From assembly GCF_000689255.1 (NCBI RefSeq), contig NZ_HG964446.1:3826734-3890733 (forward strand): 64,000 nt of DNA, in the 5' to 3' direction. This document shows positions 34,950-42,443 of this stretch, piece after piece (the first letter of the stretch is position 1; each line of letters begins with the position of its first letter). The notes beneath the pieces were generated by a model. It worked only from the letters and a program-made list of their open reading frames with translations, did not search any database and was not told where the DNA came from. The stretch is from Mycobacterium triplex (GTDB lineage Bacteria > Actinomycetota > Actinomycetes > Mycobacteriales > Mycobacteriaceae). A program made the translations under genes and the position numbers.

Positions 34950-35339
34950 TTAAACTACCGGAGAAACACCGACCGGTCGTGACCGTTCCAGCGTCGTCTT
35001 GAGCTCGAAAGCCATTTTCTTGCCCGCCACCCGGCGGCGATGCGTCATTTTCGCCAGGTTCAGTTTGGCCAGCTGGTAGGCGGCCACGCCGGTGGGCTCG
35101 GCGTGCAGGAAGTAGTGCAACACCACTCCGTCCAGCGAGGGCTCCAGCCACACCTCCATGGTGCCGGTCAGCGCCCCGGTGACCGCCCAGCGGATGCCCT
35201 TTTCGGCCCGGTCCTCGACGACCTTGAGCCGCAGATCCGGCCACCACCGTTGCCAGCTCGACCGATCGCCGATCGCGGCGCCGACCAGTGCGCCGTCGGC
35301 GGCGACATACGTCTGGTCCGCGATCTGGATGCTGTGCAT
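34950..35339 (-). CDS. SRPBCC-type conserved protein (Rv2186c type)
   Basis: A 129-residue protein with a short SRPBCC-like fold: IADQTYVAADGALVGAAIGDRSSWQRWWPDL at the N-terminus, LTGTMEVWLEPSLDGVVLHYFLHAEP in the β-sheet region and a basic C-terminal helix. The paired Trp residues (SSWQRWWPDL) are a useful family mark. The ATG at 35339 is chosen. It is the most upstream gene of the minus-strand run of four and divergent from fadD15. Confidence 0.85.
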   Translation of the reverse strand: MHSIQIADQTYVAADGALVGAAIGDRSSWQRWWPDLRLKVVEDRAEKGIRWAVTGALTGTMEVWLEPSLDGVVLHYFLHAEPTGVAAYQLAKLNLAKMTHRRRVAGKKMAFELKTTLERSRPVGVSPVV

Positions 35340-35490
35340 CGTGTCAGCTTCACACATCAATATGCGCGGCTCGCCGCCGAGTCGACGCCGACGTCGCCCA
35401 ACCGACCGCTTGGTTGCTGCGCGAATGTCGCGATTAGGCTGGGCTACAGCAACCCGGCCACCGGTCACTAGGTCAATCGAGGTCAAAACC

Positions 35491-37293
35491 GTGCGTGAGT
35501 ACAGCGTTCCTGCCCGCTTCTCTGTCGGCGAGCACGACAACATCGCGACCATGGTCTTCGAGCACGAGCGCGACGACCCAAGCTTTGTCATCTATCAACG
35601 TCAGATCGACGGGGTATGGACCGACGTCACGTGCGCCGAGGCGGCCCAGCAGATTCGCGCGGCGGCATTGGGCCTGATCTCGCTGGGCGTGCAGGCCGGC
35701 GACCGGGTGTCGATCTTCTCGGCCACCCGCTACGAGTGGGCGATCCTCGACCTGGCCATCCTGTCCATCGGCGCCGTCACCGTCCCGATCTACGAAACCT
35801 CCTCGGCCGAGCAGGTGCGCTGGGTGCTGCAGGACTCCGAAGCGGTCGTGGCGTTCGCCGAAACCGACGCGCACGCCGCGACGATCACCGAGCTCACCGG
35901 CGAACTTCCGGCGCTGCGCCGGGTGCTGCACATCGACGGCGCGGGCCCCAAGGCGCTCGACCAGCTCGTCGAGGAGGGCGCGTCGGTCGATCCCGAGCAG
36001 CTGACCGCCCGGCTGGCCGCGTTGCGCTCGGACGATCCCGCGACGCTGATCTACACGTCGGGAACCACCGGACGTCCCAAAGGGTGCCAGCTGACGCATT
36101 CCAACCTGCTCTACGAGACGCGGGGCGCCAAGGAGTGCCTGCCGACCCTGCTGAACGAGGGGCAGCGGCTGCTGATTTTCCTGCCGCTGGCCCACGTGTT
36201 GGCCCGCGCGCTGACGCTGTCGGCGTTCGCCAACAAGGTGACCGTCGGCTTCACCAGCGACATCAAAAACCTGCTGCCGATGTTCGCGGTGTTCAAGCCG
36301 ACGGTCGTGGTGTCGGTGCCGCGGGTGTTCGAGAAGGTTTACAACACGGCCGAGCAGAACGCCGCCAACGACGGCAAGGGGCCGATCTTCGCGCGGGCCG
36401 TGCAAACCGCCGTCGACTGGAGCGAGGCCCACGACAACGGCGGGCCCGGGCTGCTGCTGCGCGCCAAGCACGCGCTGTTCGACCGGCTGGTCTACCACAA
36501 GCTGCGTGCGGCGCTGGGCGGCGACTGCCACGCGTCGGTGTCCGGCGGCGCACCGCTGGGCGCGCGGCTCGGCCACTTCTACCGCGGGGTGGGCCTGACC
36601 ATCCACGAGGGCTACGGCCTGACCGAGACCACCTCGGCCATCACGGTCAACCAGGTCGGCCGGGTCAAGATCGGGACCGTCGGAACGTTGTTGCCGGGCA
36701 ACAGCATGCGCATCGCCGACGACGGTGAGCTGTTGGTGCGCGGCGGCGTGGTGTTCAGCGGCTACTGGCGCAACGAGCAGGCCACCGCCGAGGCGTTCGC
36801 CGACGGCTGGTTCAAGACCGGCGATCTCGGCGCGCTCGACGAGGACGGCTTCCTGAAGATCACCGGACGTAAGAAGGAGATCATCGTCACCGCCGGTGGC
36901 AAGAACGTTGCCCCCGCCGTGCTCGAGGACCAGCTGCGGGCGCACCCGTTGATCAGCCAGGCGATGGTGGTCGGCGACGCCAAACCCTTTGTCGGCGCAC
37001 TGATTACGATCGACCCCGAGGCCTTCGGCGGCTGGAAGGAACGCAACAGCAAGGCCGAGGGCTCGTCGGTGGGCGATCTGGCCACCGATCCCGATCTGGT
37101 CGCCGAGGTCGACGCCGCGGTCAAGCAGGCCAACCTGTCGGTGTCGCATGCCGAGTCGATCCGCAAATTCCGCATTCTTCCGGTCGACTTCACCGAGGAC
37201 ACCGGCGAGCTGACCCCGACGATGAAGCTCAAGCGCAACGTGGTGGCCGAGAAGTTCGCCTCCGATATCGAAGCGCTCTACCGGACGGAATAA
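35491..37293 (+). CDS. fadD15: long-chain fatty acid--CoA ligase FadD15
   Basis: FadD15 activates long-chain fatty acids to acyl-CoA via an acyl-adenylate. The 600-residue product has the AMP-binding P-loop LIYTSGTTGRPKG, GYGLTETTSAITV, the motif YWRNEQATAEAFADGWFKTGDLG and the C-terminal GRKKEIIVTAGGKNVAP hinge. The GTG start at 35491 has GAGG 9 nt upstream and gives VREYSVPARF; the frame upstream is open but antisense to the Rv2186c-type gene. Confidence 0.95.
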   Translation: MREYSVPARFSVGEHDNIATMVFEHERDDPSFVIYQRQIDGVWTDVTCAEAAQQIRAAALGLISLGVQAGDRVSIFSATRYEWAILDLAILSIGAVTVPIYETSSAEQVRWVLQDSEAVVAFAETDAHAATITELTGELPALRRVLHIDGAGPKALDQLVEEGASVDPEQLTARLAALRSDDPATLIYTSGTTGRPKGCQLTHSNLLYETRGAKECLPTLLNEGQRLLIFLPLAHVLARALTLSAFANKVTVGFTSDIKNLLPMFAVFKPTVVVSVPRVFEKVYNTAEQNAANDGKGPIFARAVQTAVDWSEAHDNGGPGLLLRAKHALFDRLVYHKLRAALGGDCHASVSGGAPLGARLGHFYRGVGLTIHEGYGLTETTSAITVNQVGRVKIGTVGTLLPGNSMRIADDGELLVRGGVVFSGYWRNEQATAEAFADGWFKTGDLGALDEDGFLKITGRKKEIIVTAGGKNVAPAVLEDQLRAHPLISQAMVVGDAKPFVGALITIDPEAFGGWKERNSKAEGSSVGDLATDPDLVAEVDAAVKQANLSVSHAESIRKFRILPVDFTEDTGELTPTMKLKRNVVAEKFASDIEALYRTE

Positions 37294-37305
37294 CGCCCCG
37301 GGCGC

Positions 37306-38445
37306 TCACACCGGTGTCAGCAGCCCCGCCAGCCGGGCGGCGAGTGTGTCCCAGCGCCACTGCGACGTCACCCACGCGCGTCCCGCCGTGCCCATCGCGG
37401 CGGCCCGGGCCGGGTCGGCCAGCAACTCGGTGACGGCGTCGCCGATCTCTTGCACCGAGTTTCCATCGACGACGAGTCCAGTCTTGTTGTGCTGCACGGC
37501 TTCCGGGGCGCCGCCCGAATCCCCGGCGATCACCGGCACTCCGGTCGCCGAAGCCTCCAGGAACACGATGCCCAAGCCCTCGACGTCCATGCCCGCGCCG
37601 CGGGTGCGGCACGGCATCGCGAACACGTCGGCCAGCGCGTAGTGGGCGGGCAGCTCCGCCGACGGCACCGCGCCGGTGAACGTCACGTGGTCGGCCACGC
37701 CGCGGTCGGCGGCCAGCTGGCGCAGCGTGTCAAGGTAGGGGCCGCTGCCGACGATCACCAGCGCGGCGCCGTCGACGCGGTTCCGGATCGACGGCAACGC
37801 CTTGATCAGCATGTCCTGGCCCTTGCGCGGCACCAGCCTTGATAGGCACACGACGGTGGGCCGCTCCCCCAGCCGGTAGCGGTTGCGCAGCTCCGCGCGG
37901 CCGGCCGGGTCGGGCCGGAACCGGTCGGTGTCGACCCCCGACGGCAGGTATTCCAGCGACGCCGCGGGCCCGAAGGCCGTCGCGAACCGCGACCGCGTGT
38001 AGCGGCTGACGAACGTCACGACGTCGGTGTCGTTGCCGATGCGCCGCAGCACCGACCGCGCCACCGGAAGCATCGACCAGCCCACCTCATGGCCGTGCGT
38101 GCTGGCCAGCACCCGGCTCGCGCCGGCCCGCCGGGCCCGCGCCGCCAGCAGCGCCAGGGGTGCGGCCGCGCCGAACCACACGGTGTCGATGCCGTGGTCA
38201 CCGATCAGCCGGCGCATCCGGGCATCGACGGCCGGCCCCGGCAGCATCAGGGTGCCCGGGTGGCGCACCACCCGATAGCCGGCCGCCTCCGCGTCGAAGA
38301 CCTCGGCGCCCTTCCATTGCGGCGCGTACACCAGCACCGCGTGCGACCCGGTGTTCACCAGCCGGGCGACGAACTCGCGCAGGTAGGACTGGATGCCGCC
38401 ACGCCGGGGCGGAAAGTCGTTGGTTACCAGCAGGACCCGGCTCAC
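37306..38445 (-). CDS. pimB: GDP-mannose-dependent phosphatidylinositol monomannoside mannosyltransferase PimB
   Basis: PimB (Rv2188c type) adds the second mannose to phosphatidylinositol monomannoside on the cytoplasmic side, an early PIM/LM/LAM step. The 379-residue GT4 product shows TNDFPPRRGGIQSYL at the N-terminus, STHGHEVGWSM, and the donor-site EX7E region GMDVEGLGIVFLEASATGVPVIAGDSGG. The GTG start gives MSRVLLVTNDF. It converges with fadD15, 12 bp apart, and lies near two other LM/LAM transferase genes. Confidence 0.94.
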   Translation of the reverse strand: MSRVLLVTNDFPPRRGGIQSYLREFVARLVNTGSHAVLVYAPQWKGAEVFDAEAAGYRVVRHPGTLMLPGPAVDARMRRLIGDHGIDTVWFGAAAPLALLAARARRAGASRVLASTHGHEVGWSMLPVARSVLRRIGNDTDVVTFVSRYTRSRFATAFGPAASLEYLPSGVDTDRFRPDPAGRAELRNRYRLGERPTVVCLSRLVPRKGQDMLIKALPSIRNRVDGAALVIVGSGPYLDTLRQLAADRGVADHVTFTGAVPSAELPAHYALADVFAMPCRTRGAGMDVEGLGIVFLEASATGVPVIAGDSGGAPEAVQHNKTGLVVDGNSVQEIGDAVTELLADPARAAAMGTAGRAWVTSQWRWDTLAARLAGLLTPV

Positions 38446-38499
38446 TTGCCTCAGGCTAGCCTGACGACGATGCAGACCGCCAAGTGGTCTGAAAAGAAG

Positions 38500-39435
38500 T
38501 CAGGCCCCGCCGACCATCCATTGCTGCCAGCGCCCGAGCAGACCGACCGAGTCGATGTCCAGGACGTCGCGCGCGGCAGTGAACGGCTCGACGTGCGCGA
38601 CACCGCACACGGCCAGATAGTAGGCGCGCAATTTCGGCGCCCCGAAGGTGCCGGCGACGAAGCGGGCGAACCACCAGGCGCGGTCGTAGGCCACCGAGCG
38701 CTGCGGCCCGGGCGTGTTGAGGTCGATGTCCGAGGGCAACGACACGGGTTGTGAGCGCGCCTCGGCCGGGACCGGGGTGTCGGGCCGAGCTACGAAATCG
38801 GCGGTGCCTTCGGCCAGCCACTGCGGCGCGTCGAGCGCGGTGTCGGCGCGCGACGCGTAATGAAAAAGCTCGTGTGTCAACACAATTCGCAAAGCCGAGT
38901 CGCTCATGGTCGCCGCGCCCGGCGCGAACACCATCCGCTGGCCGGCGACCACCCGGTGCGCGGGATCGATGCGATCGGCGACGGTGACCGCCGCGATGTC
39001 CGCCCACTGCGACGGCGGTCCGCCGCCGGCGGCGGCACGAAACTCGTCGTCGGAGCCGGCGACCAGCACCGAGATGTCGCGCGACCAGTCGACGCCCCAG
39101 AACGCCTCCACCTTCTCGATCGCGGTGCGCATCTCCGATGCGATACGGGCCAGCAGGCGGTCGGCGGTCGGCCCGCCCGGGCCGATCAGGCGGACCTGCC
39201 GGTCGCCGACGATCAGGGGTGCCCGCCCGGCGGTCGGGCGACTGTGAGCGGGCGCGACGAGTTGTGCGGGTCTTATCCGCCCGTTGCGCGCGTCCAGCGG
39301 CACGGCGGCCGCCACCGCGATCTCGACGACGAAGACCCAGGCCAGCAGGACCGGAAGCCACCGGCGGTGCCGACGGTATTGCCTGCGCCGAGAACGGTCA
39401 GTAACGGCGGGCGTCGTGAATCGGGCCGGCGGCAT
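38500..39435 (-). CDS. membrane-anchored putative zinc metallopeptidase (Rv2189c type)
   Basis: The 311-residue product has an Arg-rich cytoplasmic N-terminus, one membrane span (WLPVLLAWVFVVEIAVAAAV, near 26-45) and an outside domain containing an HExxH zinc motif (VLTHELFHYASRAD) plus a downstream Glu (QWLAEGTADFV), the HExxH...E layout of gluzincins. Its function is not known to me. The ATG at 39435 overlaps the ripC stop by 38 bp, and the first motifs lie well inside the frame. Following ripC directly, it may process or trim cell-wall proteins. Confidence 0.82.
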   Translation of the reverse strand: MPPARFTTPAVTDRSRRRQYRRHRRWLPVLLAWVFVVEIAVAAAVPLDARNGRIRPAQLVAPAHSRPTAGRAPLIVGDRQVRLIGPGGPTADRLLARIASEMRTAIEKVEAFWGVDWSRDISVLVAGSDDEFRAAAGGGPPSQWADIAAVTVADRIDPAHRVVAGQRMVFAPGAATMSDSALRIVLTHELFHYASRADTALDAPQWLAEGTADFVARPDTPVPAEARSQPVSLPSDIDLNTPGPQRSVAYDRAWWFARFVAGTFGAPKLRAYYLAVCGVAHVEPFTAARDVLDIDSVGLLGRWQQWMVGGA

Positions 39436-40570
39436 TCATCGGCACTACCCGCACCGGGACGCCGTAGGTCGAGGAGTGGACCACCATGCCGTCGCCGACG
39501 TAGATGCCACTGTGCGACGCATCGGAGTAGAAGGTCACCACGTCGCCGGGCTGCAGGTCCGACAGCGCCACCGGTTGACCGCCGTTGGCCTGCGCCTGGC
39601 TGGAGTGCGGCAACGAGATGCCGGCCTGCTGGAAGGCCCACATCACCAGACCTGAGCAGTCGAACCCGCCAGGGGCCGCACCGCCCCACGAGTACGGCGT
39701 TCCGACCTGGGTCAGCGCCGCCTGCACGACGTTGGCGCGGTCGCCACCGATGCCGCCGGGACCACCGGGAGCCATGCCGGGTATCCCGGGGAACATTCCG
39801 GCCGGCTGCGGAGCCTCACCCGGCGGCAGCGCGCCGGGAGCCGGCGGGGCGCCGGGCGGCAACGCGTCGGGCGCCGGCGCACCGGGGGCCGGAGCCGCGG
39901 CGGGTATCGGCCCGGGGTCGGCCAGCGCCGTGCGCTGCTGCGGCGACAGGGACACGTACTGAGATTTCACGACGGCGATCTGAACCTGCAGTTGGCTCTG
40001 CTTGGACTGCAGGCTGGCCCGCACCGCGGCGGCCTGCTCGGCCGCGCTCTTGGCGTCGGCGGCGGAGCGGGCCGAAGCCTGCTCGGCCTTGGCGGCCTGC
40101 TCACCCGCAACGCGGAAACTTGCCATCTGAGTTGACATTTGGGTCGCCATCACGCGCTGCACGGCCATCTTGTCGATCAGCCCCTGCGGCGATTGCGCGG
40201 TCAGCATCGCCTCCATGCCGTCGACGCGGCCACCCATGTAGGTCGCGGCGGCGAGTTTGTTGACGGCGTTCTGGAAGGTGGCCAGCCGGGCCCGCGCCGC
40301 ATCCACCGCGGCCTGGTCATCCGAGTGCTTCTTGTCGGCGGCCCGCTGGGCGGCGAGCTTCTCGTTGAGGTCGAGCTGCGCACTGTGCATGGCCTCGGTG
40401 GTCCGCTCGGCCTGCCGGGACAGCTCACTGAGCTTTGCCAGGGCGTCGTCAGCTGGATCGGCCGAGACATTCGCGGCGTACACACCCGATAAGACCGTTA
40501 GGCCTGCCAGCGTCCCGATGACTGACCGCGTGATGACACGCGAGATCGAATGCGCGGAGCCGAAACTCAA
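39398..40570 (-). CDS. ripC: NlpC/P60 peptidoglycan endopeptidase RipC
   Basis: RipC cleaves the D-Glu-mDAP bond in stem peptides and, as recalled, is activated by FtsEX. The 390-residue product has a signal peptide (VIGTLAGLTVLSGVYAANVSA), a long coiled-coil region (about 38-220), a Pro/Gly-rich linker and a C-terminal NlpC/P60 domain with Cys305 (FDCSGLVMW), His353 (DASHSGIYVG) and His365 (VVHSST). The start is TTG with AAGGAAG 8 nt upstream. The gap 40571-40755 before it is AT-rich. Confidence 0.93.
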   Translation of the reverse strand: MSFGSAHSISRVITRSVIGTLAGLTVLSGVYAANVSADPADDALAKLSELSRQAERTTEAMHSAQLDLNEKLAAQRAADKKHSDDQAAVDAARARLATFQNAVNKLAAATYMGGRVDGMEAMLTAQSPQGLIDKMAVQRVMATQMSTQMASFRVAGEQAAKAEQASARSAADAKSAAEQAAAVRASLQSKQSQLQVQIAVVKSQYVSLSPQQRTALADPGPIPAAAPAPGAPAPDALPPGAPPAPGALPPGEAPQPAGMFPGIPGMAPGGPGGIGGDRANVVQAALTQVGTPYSWGGAAPGGFDCSGLVMWAFQQAGISLPHSSQAQANGGQPVALSDLQPGDVVTFYSDASHSGIYVGDGMVVHSSTYGVPVRVVPMNAAGPIHDARRY

Positions 40571-40755
40571 AGTATTGCTTCCTTAAACTGCCATCGACGT
40601 TCGAGGTCGAGCTGGGTTTAGGTCTCAAACAGGTTACGAAACGATATCGGCGTTTGTCCAAACCAGATCGTTAAGAAAATGGAAAGATTTATGTCATAAG
40701 TATGTGAACGAGACGGCCAAGCGCGGCGGTCCAGGGGTTTTGGCACTCGGGGCCA

Positions 40756-41010
40756 TTAGGCGACCCCCGTGCCGCGATTTCGATGAATCGGCACCAGCCG
40801 CAACCGCGGCGCCAACCCGACCTCCGCAAGTACCTCGAGCGCGGCCCGCTCATCCTGCAACAAAGTTTCCGGTACCCCGAGTAGCACGCTGACCACGCAG
40901 TCCCGGCATCCCGGGCCGCGCGCCGCGCAGTCGTCGCAGTCGATCACCACCGGTTCACCCGGTCCTGACGCGGCGCCGCCTTTGCTGTGGGTTCCGCTGC
41001 TGTGGGCCAT
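40756..41010 (-). CDS. small cysteine-rich conserved protein
   Basis: An 84-residue protein with an N-terminal low-complexity HSSGTHSKGG segment, then a CX2CX6CX2C cluster (DCDDCAARGPGCRDCVVSVLLG) that could hold zinc, and a short helical C-terminal part (ERAALEVLAEVGLAPRLRLV). I recall similar small proteins in many actinobacteria, often near NlpC/P60 genes, but no function. The ATG at 41010 has AGAGGA 9 nt upstream. It lies upstream of ripC, same strand. Confidence 0.75.
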   Translation of the reverse strand: MAHSSGTHSKGGAASGPGEPVVIDCDDCAARGPGCRDCVVSVLLGVPETLLQDERAALEVLAEVGLAPRLRLVPIHRNRGTGVA

Positions 41011-41169
41011 CGGAATCGGTCCTCTCATCCGGCCTGTCAAAACTCAACTCGTCCTGACCCGAACGGTAACCGCGGGCACCGACATCTTTTGGCGAGCGCG
41101 ACCCGGCGGCCGAACGCCGCGCGTGTCGGTCCCGACGCTTAGCGTCAAACTCAGTGTCAGGGTGAGGTT

Positions 41170-41376
41170 GCCGCGTAGAGCGGTGGTTGGATCCTGATCA
41201 CCTGGTGTCTGGCTCGTAGCGTCGCTGCCGCCCTCGGGTTGGCGTTCATGGGTTTTGTCGGCATCAGGTGTGAAGGACCGGCCGGCGTGACTTGATAGGA
41301 GCGTGGCACCGCCCCCGACTGAGATGTGTCCGCCGACCGGCCCAACCGTCACCTCACAGTGAAGGAGGCAACCACC
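41170..41376 (+). ncRNA. candidate bridge RNA region of the IS110 element
   Basis: IS110 elements carry a non-coding RNA in the left flank of the transposase gene that pairs with target and donor DNA. This segment has the right place and length. It holds CATGGGT (41247-41253), identical to the element/target junction at 42443-42449, and CTTGATAGGAG (41291-41301), close to CTTGACATAGGAG (42425-42437) at the right end. These matches are short and the RNA is inferred. Confidence 0.35.
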
Positions 41377-42429
41377 ATGGTTGTTGTTGGAGCCGATGTC
41401 CACAAGCGCACCCACACGTTTGTCGCCGTCGACGAGGTTGGCCGAAAGCTCGGCGAGAAGGTCGTGGACGCCACAACTGCCGGCCATCGCCGGGCATTGC
41501 GGTGGGCCCGCGATCAGTTCGGGGTCGAGCTGGTCTGGGCGATCGAGGATTGTCGGCACCTGTCTGCTCGTTTGGAGCGCGACCTGTTGACTACCGGTCA
41601 GAAGGTGGTGCGGGTACCACCGAAGTTGATGGCGCTGACCCGTAAGTCGGCGCGGACCCGGGGTAAGTCCGATCCGATCGACGCGTTGGCGGTGGCGCGG
41701 GCGTTCTTACGTGAACCGGATTTGCCGGTGGCCTCTCATGACGAGACATCGCGGGAATTGAAATTGTTGGTGGATCGGCGTGAAGATCTTGTGGCACAGA
41801 GAACCTCGACGATCAACCGGCTGTTGTGGCGAGTTCACGAACTCGATCCTTCCCATGCACCCAAGGCCGCTTCGTTGGATCTGGCTAAGCACCGCGACGT
41901 GCTGCGGGCGTGGTTGGACACCGTGCCCGGCTTGGTGGCCGAATTGGCTCGTGATGAGCTGGCCGACGTCACCCGACTCACCGAAGCCATCAATGCCTTG
42001 ACCAAACGCATCGGCGAACGCGTCCGTGCGATCGCTCCGGCACTGTTGGCGATGCCCGGCTGCGGCGAGCTGACCGCAGCCAAACTGGTCGGCGAAACCG
42101 CCGGCGTAACCCGATTCAAAAGCGAGGCCGCCTTCGCCCGCCATAGCGGCGTGGCACCGATCCCAGTGTGGTCGGCAAACACCGCCGGTCGGGTGCGCAT
42201 GACCCGCTCGGGCAACCGGCAACTCAATGCCGCGCTACATCGCATCGCGGTCACCCAGATTCGCATCGACGGACTCGGCCAGGCCTACTACCGCAAGCGA
42301 CTGACCGACGGAGATTCCAGCACCGAGGCCCTGCGCTGCCTCAAACGCCGCCTGGCCCGCCTGGTGTTCCACCACCTCCACACCGACGACCAAACCCGCA
42401 ATCAGCCTTGCCAACCGGCAGCGGCTTGA
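41377..42429 (+). CDS. IS110-family transposase
   Basis: The 350-residue protein shows the IS110 RuvC-like DEDD acidic residues: Asp7 (VGADVHK), Glu57 (WAIEDCRH), Asp99 and Asp102 (SDPIDALAVARA). A central helical region is followed by the C-terminal Transposase_20-type block GCGELTAAKLVGETAG and FARHSGVAPIP...TRSGNRQLN. The ATG at 41377 has GAAGGAGG 8 nt upstream; the frame opens 17 codons earlier. It appears intact. Confidence 0.93.
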   Translation: MVVVGADVHKRTHTFVAVDEVGRKLGEKVVDATTAGHRRALRWARDQFGVELVWAIEDCRHLSARLERDLLTTGQKVVRVPPKLMALTRKSARTRGKSDPIDALAVARAFLREPDLPVASHDETSRELKLLVDRREDLVAQRTSTINRLLWRVHELDPSHAPKAASLDLAKHRDVLRAWLDTVPGLVAELARDELADVTRLTEAINALTKRIGERVRAIAPALLAMPGCGELTAAKLVGETAGVTRFKSEAAFARHSGVAPIPVWSANTAGRVRMTRSGNRQLNAALHRIAVTQIRIDGLGQAYYRKRLTDGDSSTEALRCLKRRLARLVFHHLHTDDQTRNQPCQPAAA

Positions 42430-42443
42430 CATAGGAGAAACCC

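Larger units (their letters stand above)
41170..42441 (+). mobile_element. IS110-family insertion sequence
   Basis: A DEDD-transposase gene (41377-42429) with about 200 nt of non-coding DNA before it and 12 nt after it. The element lies between the cysteine-rich gene and the DnaQ/UvrC-like gene, in the same orientation as the latter. As expected for IS110, no terminal inverted repeats or target duplication are evident. The right end is placed just before the CATG of the next gene; the left end is only estimated from where mycobacterial coding and promoter DNA seems to give way. Exact ends need an empty-site comparison. Confidence 0.65.

Noticed and set aside
40571..40755. A binding site for a known cell-wall regulator in the AT-rich ripC leader
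   Set aside because: Partial matches such as GTTACGAAAC were seen, but no complete pair of half-sites could be defended.
41011..41170. Terminal inverted repeats or a target duplication for the IS
   Set aside because: None found by eye on either side of the transposase, as expected for IS110; no coordinates beyond an estimate are claimed.
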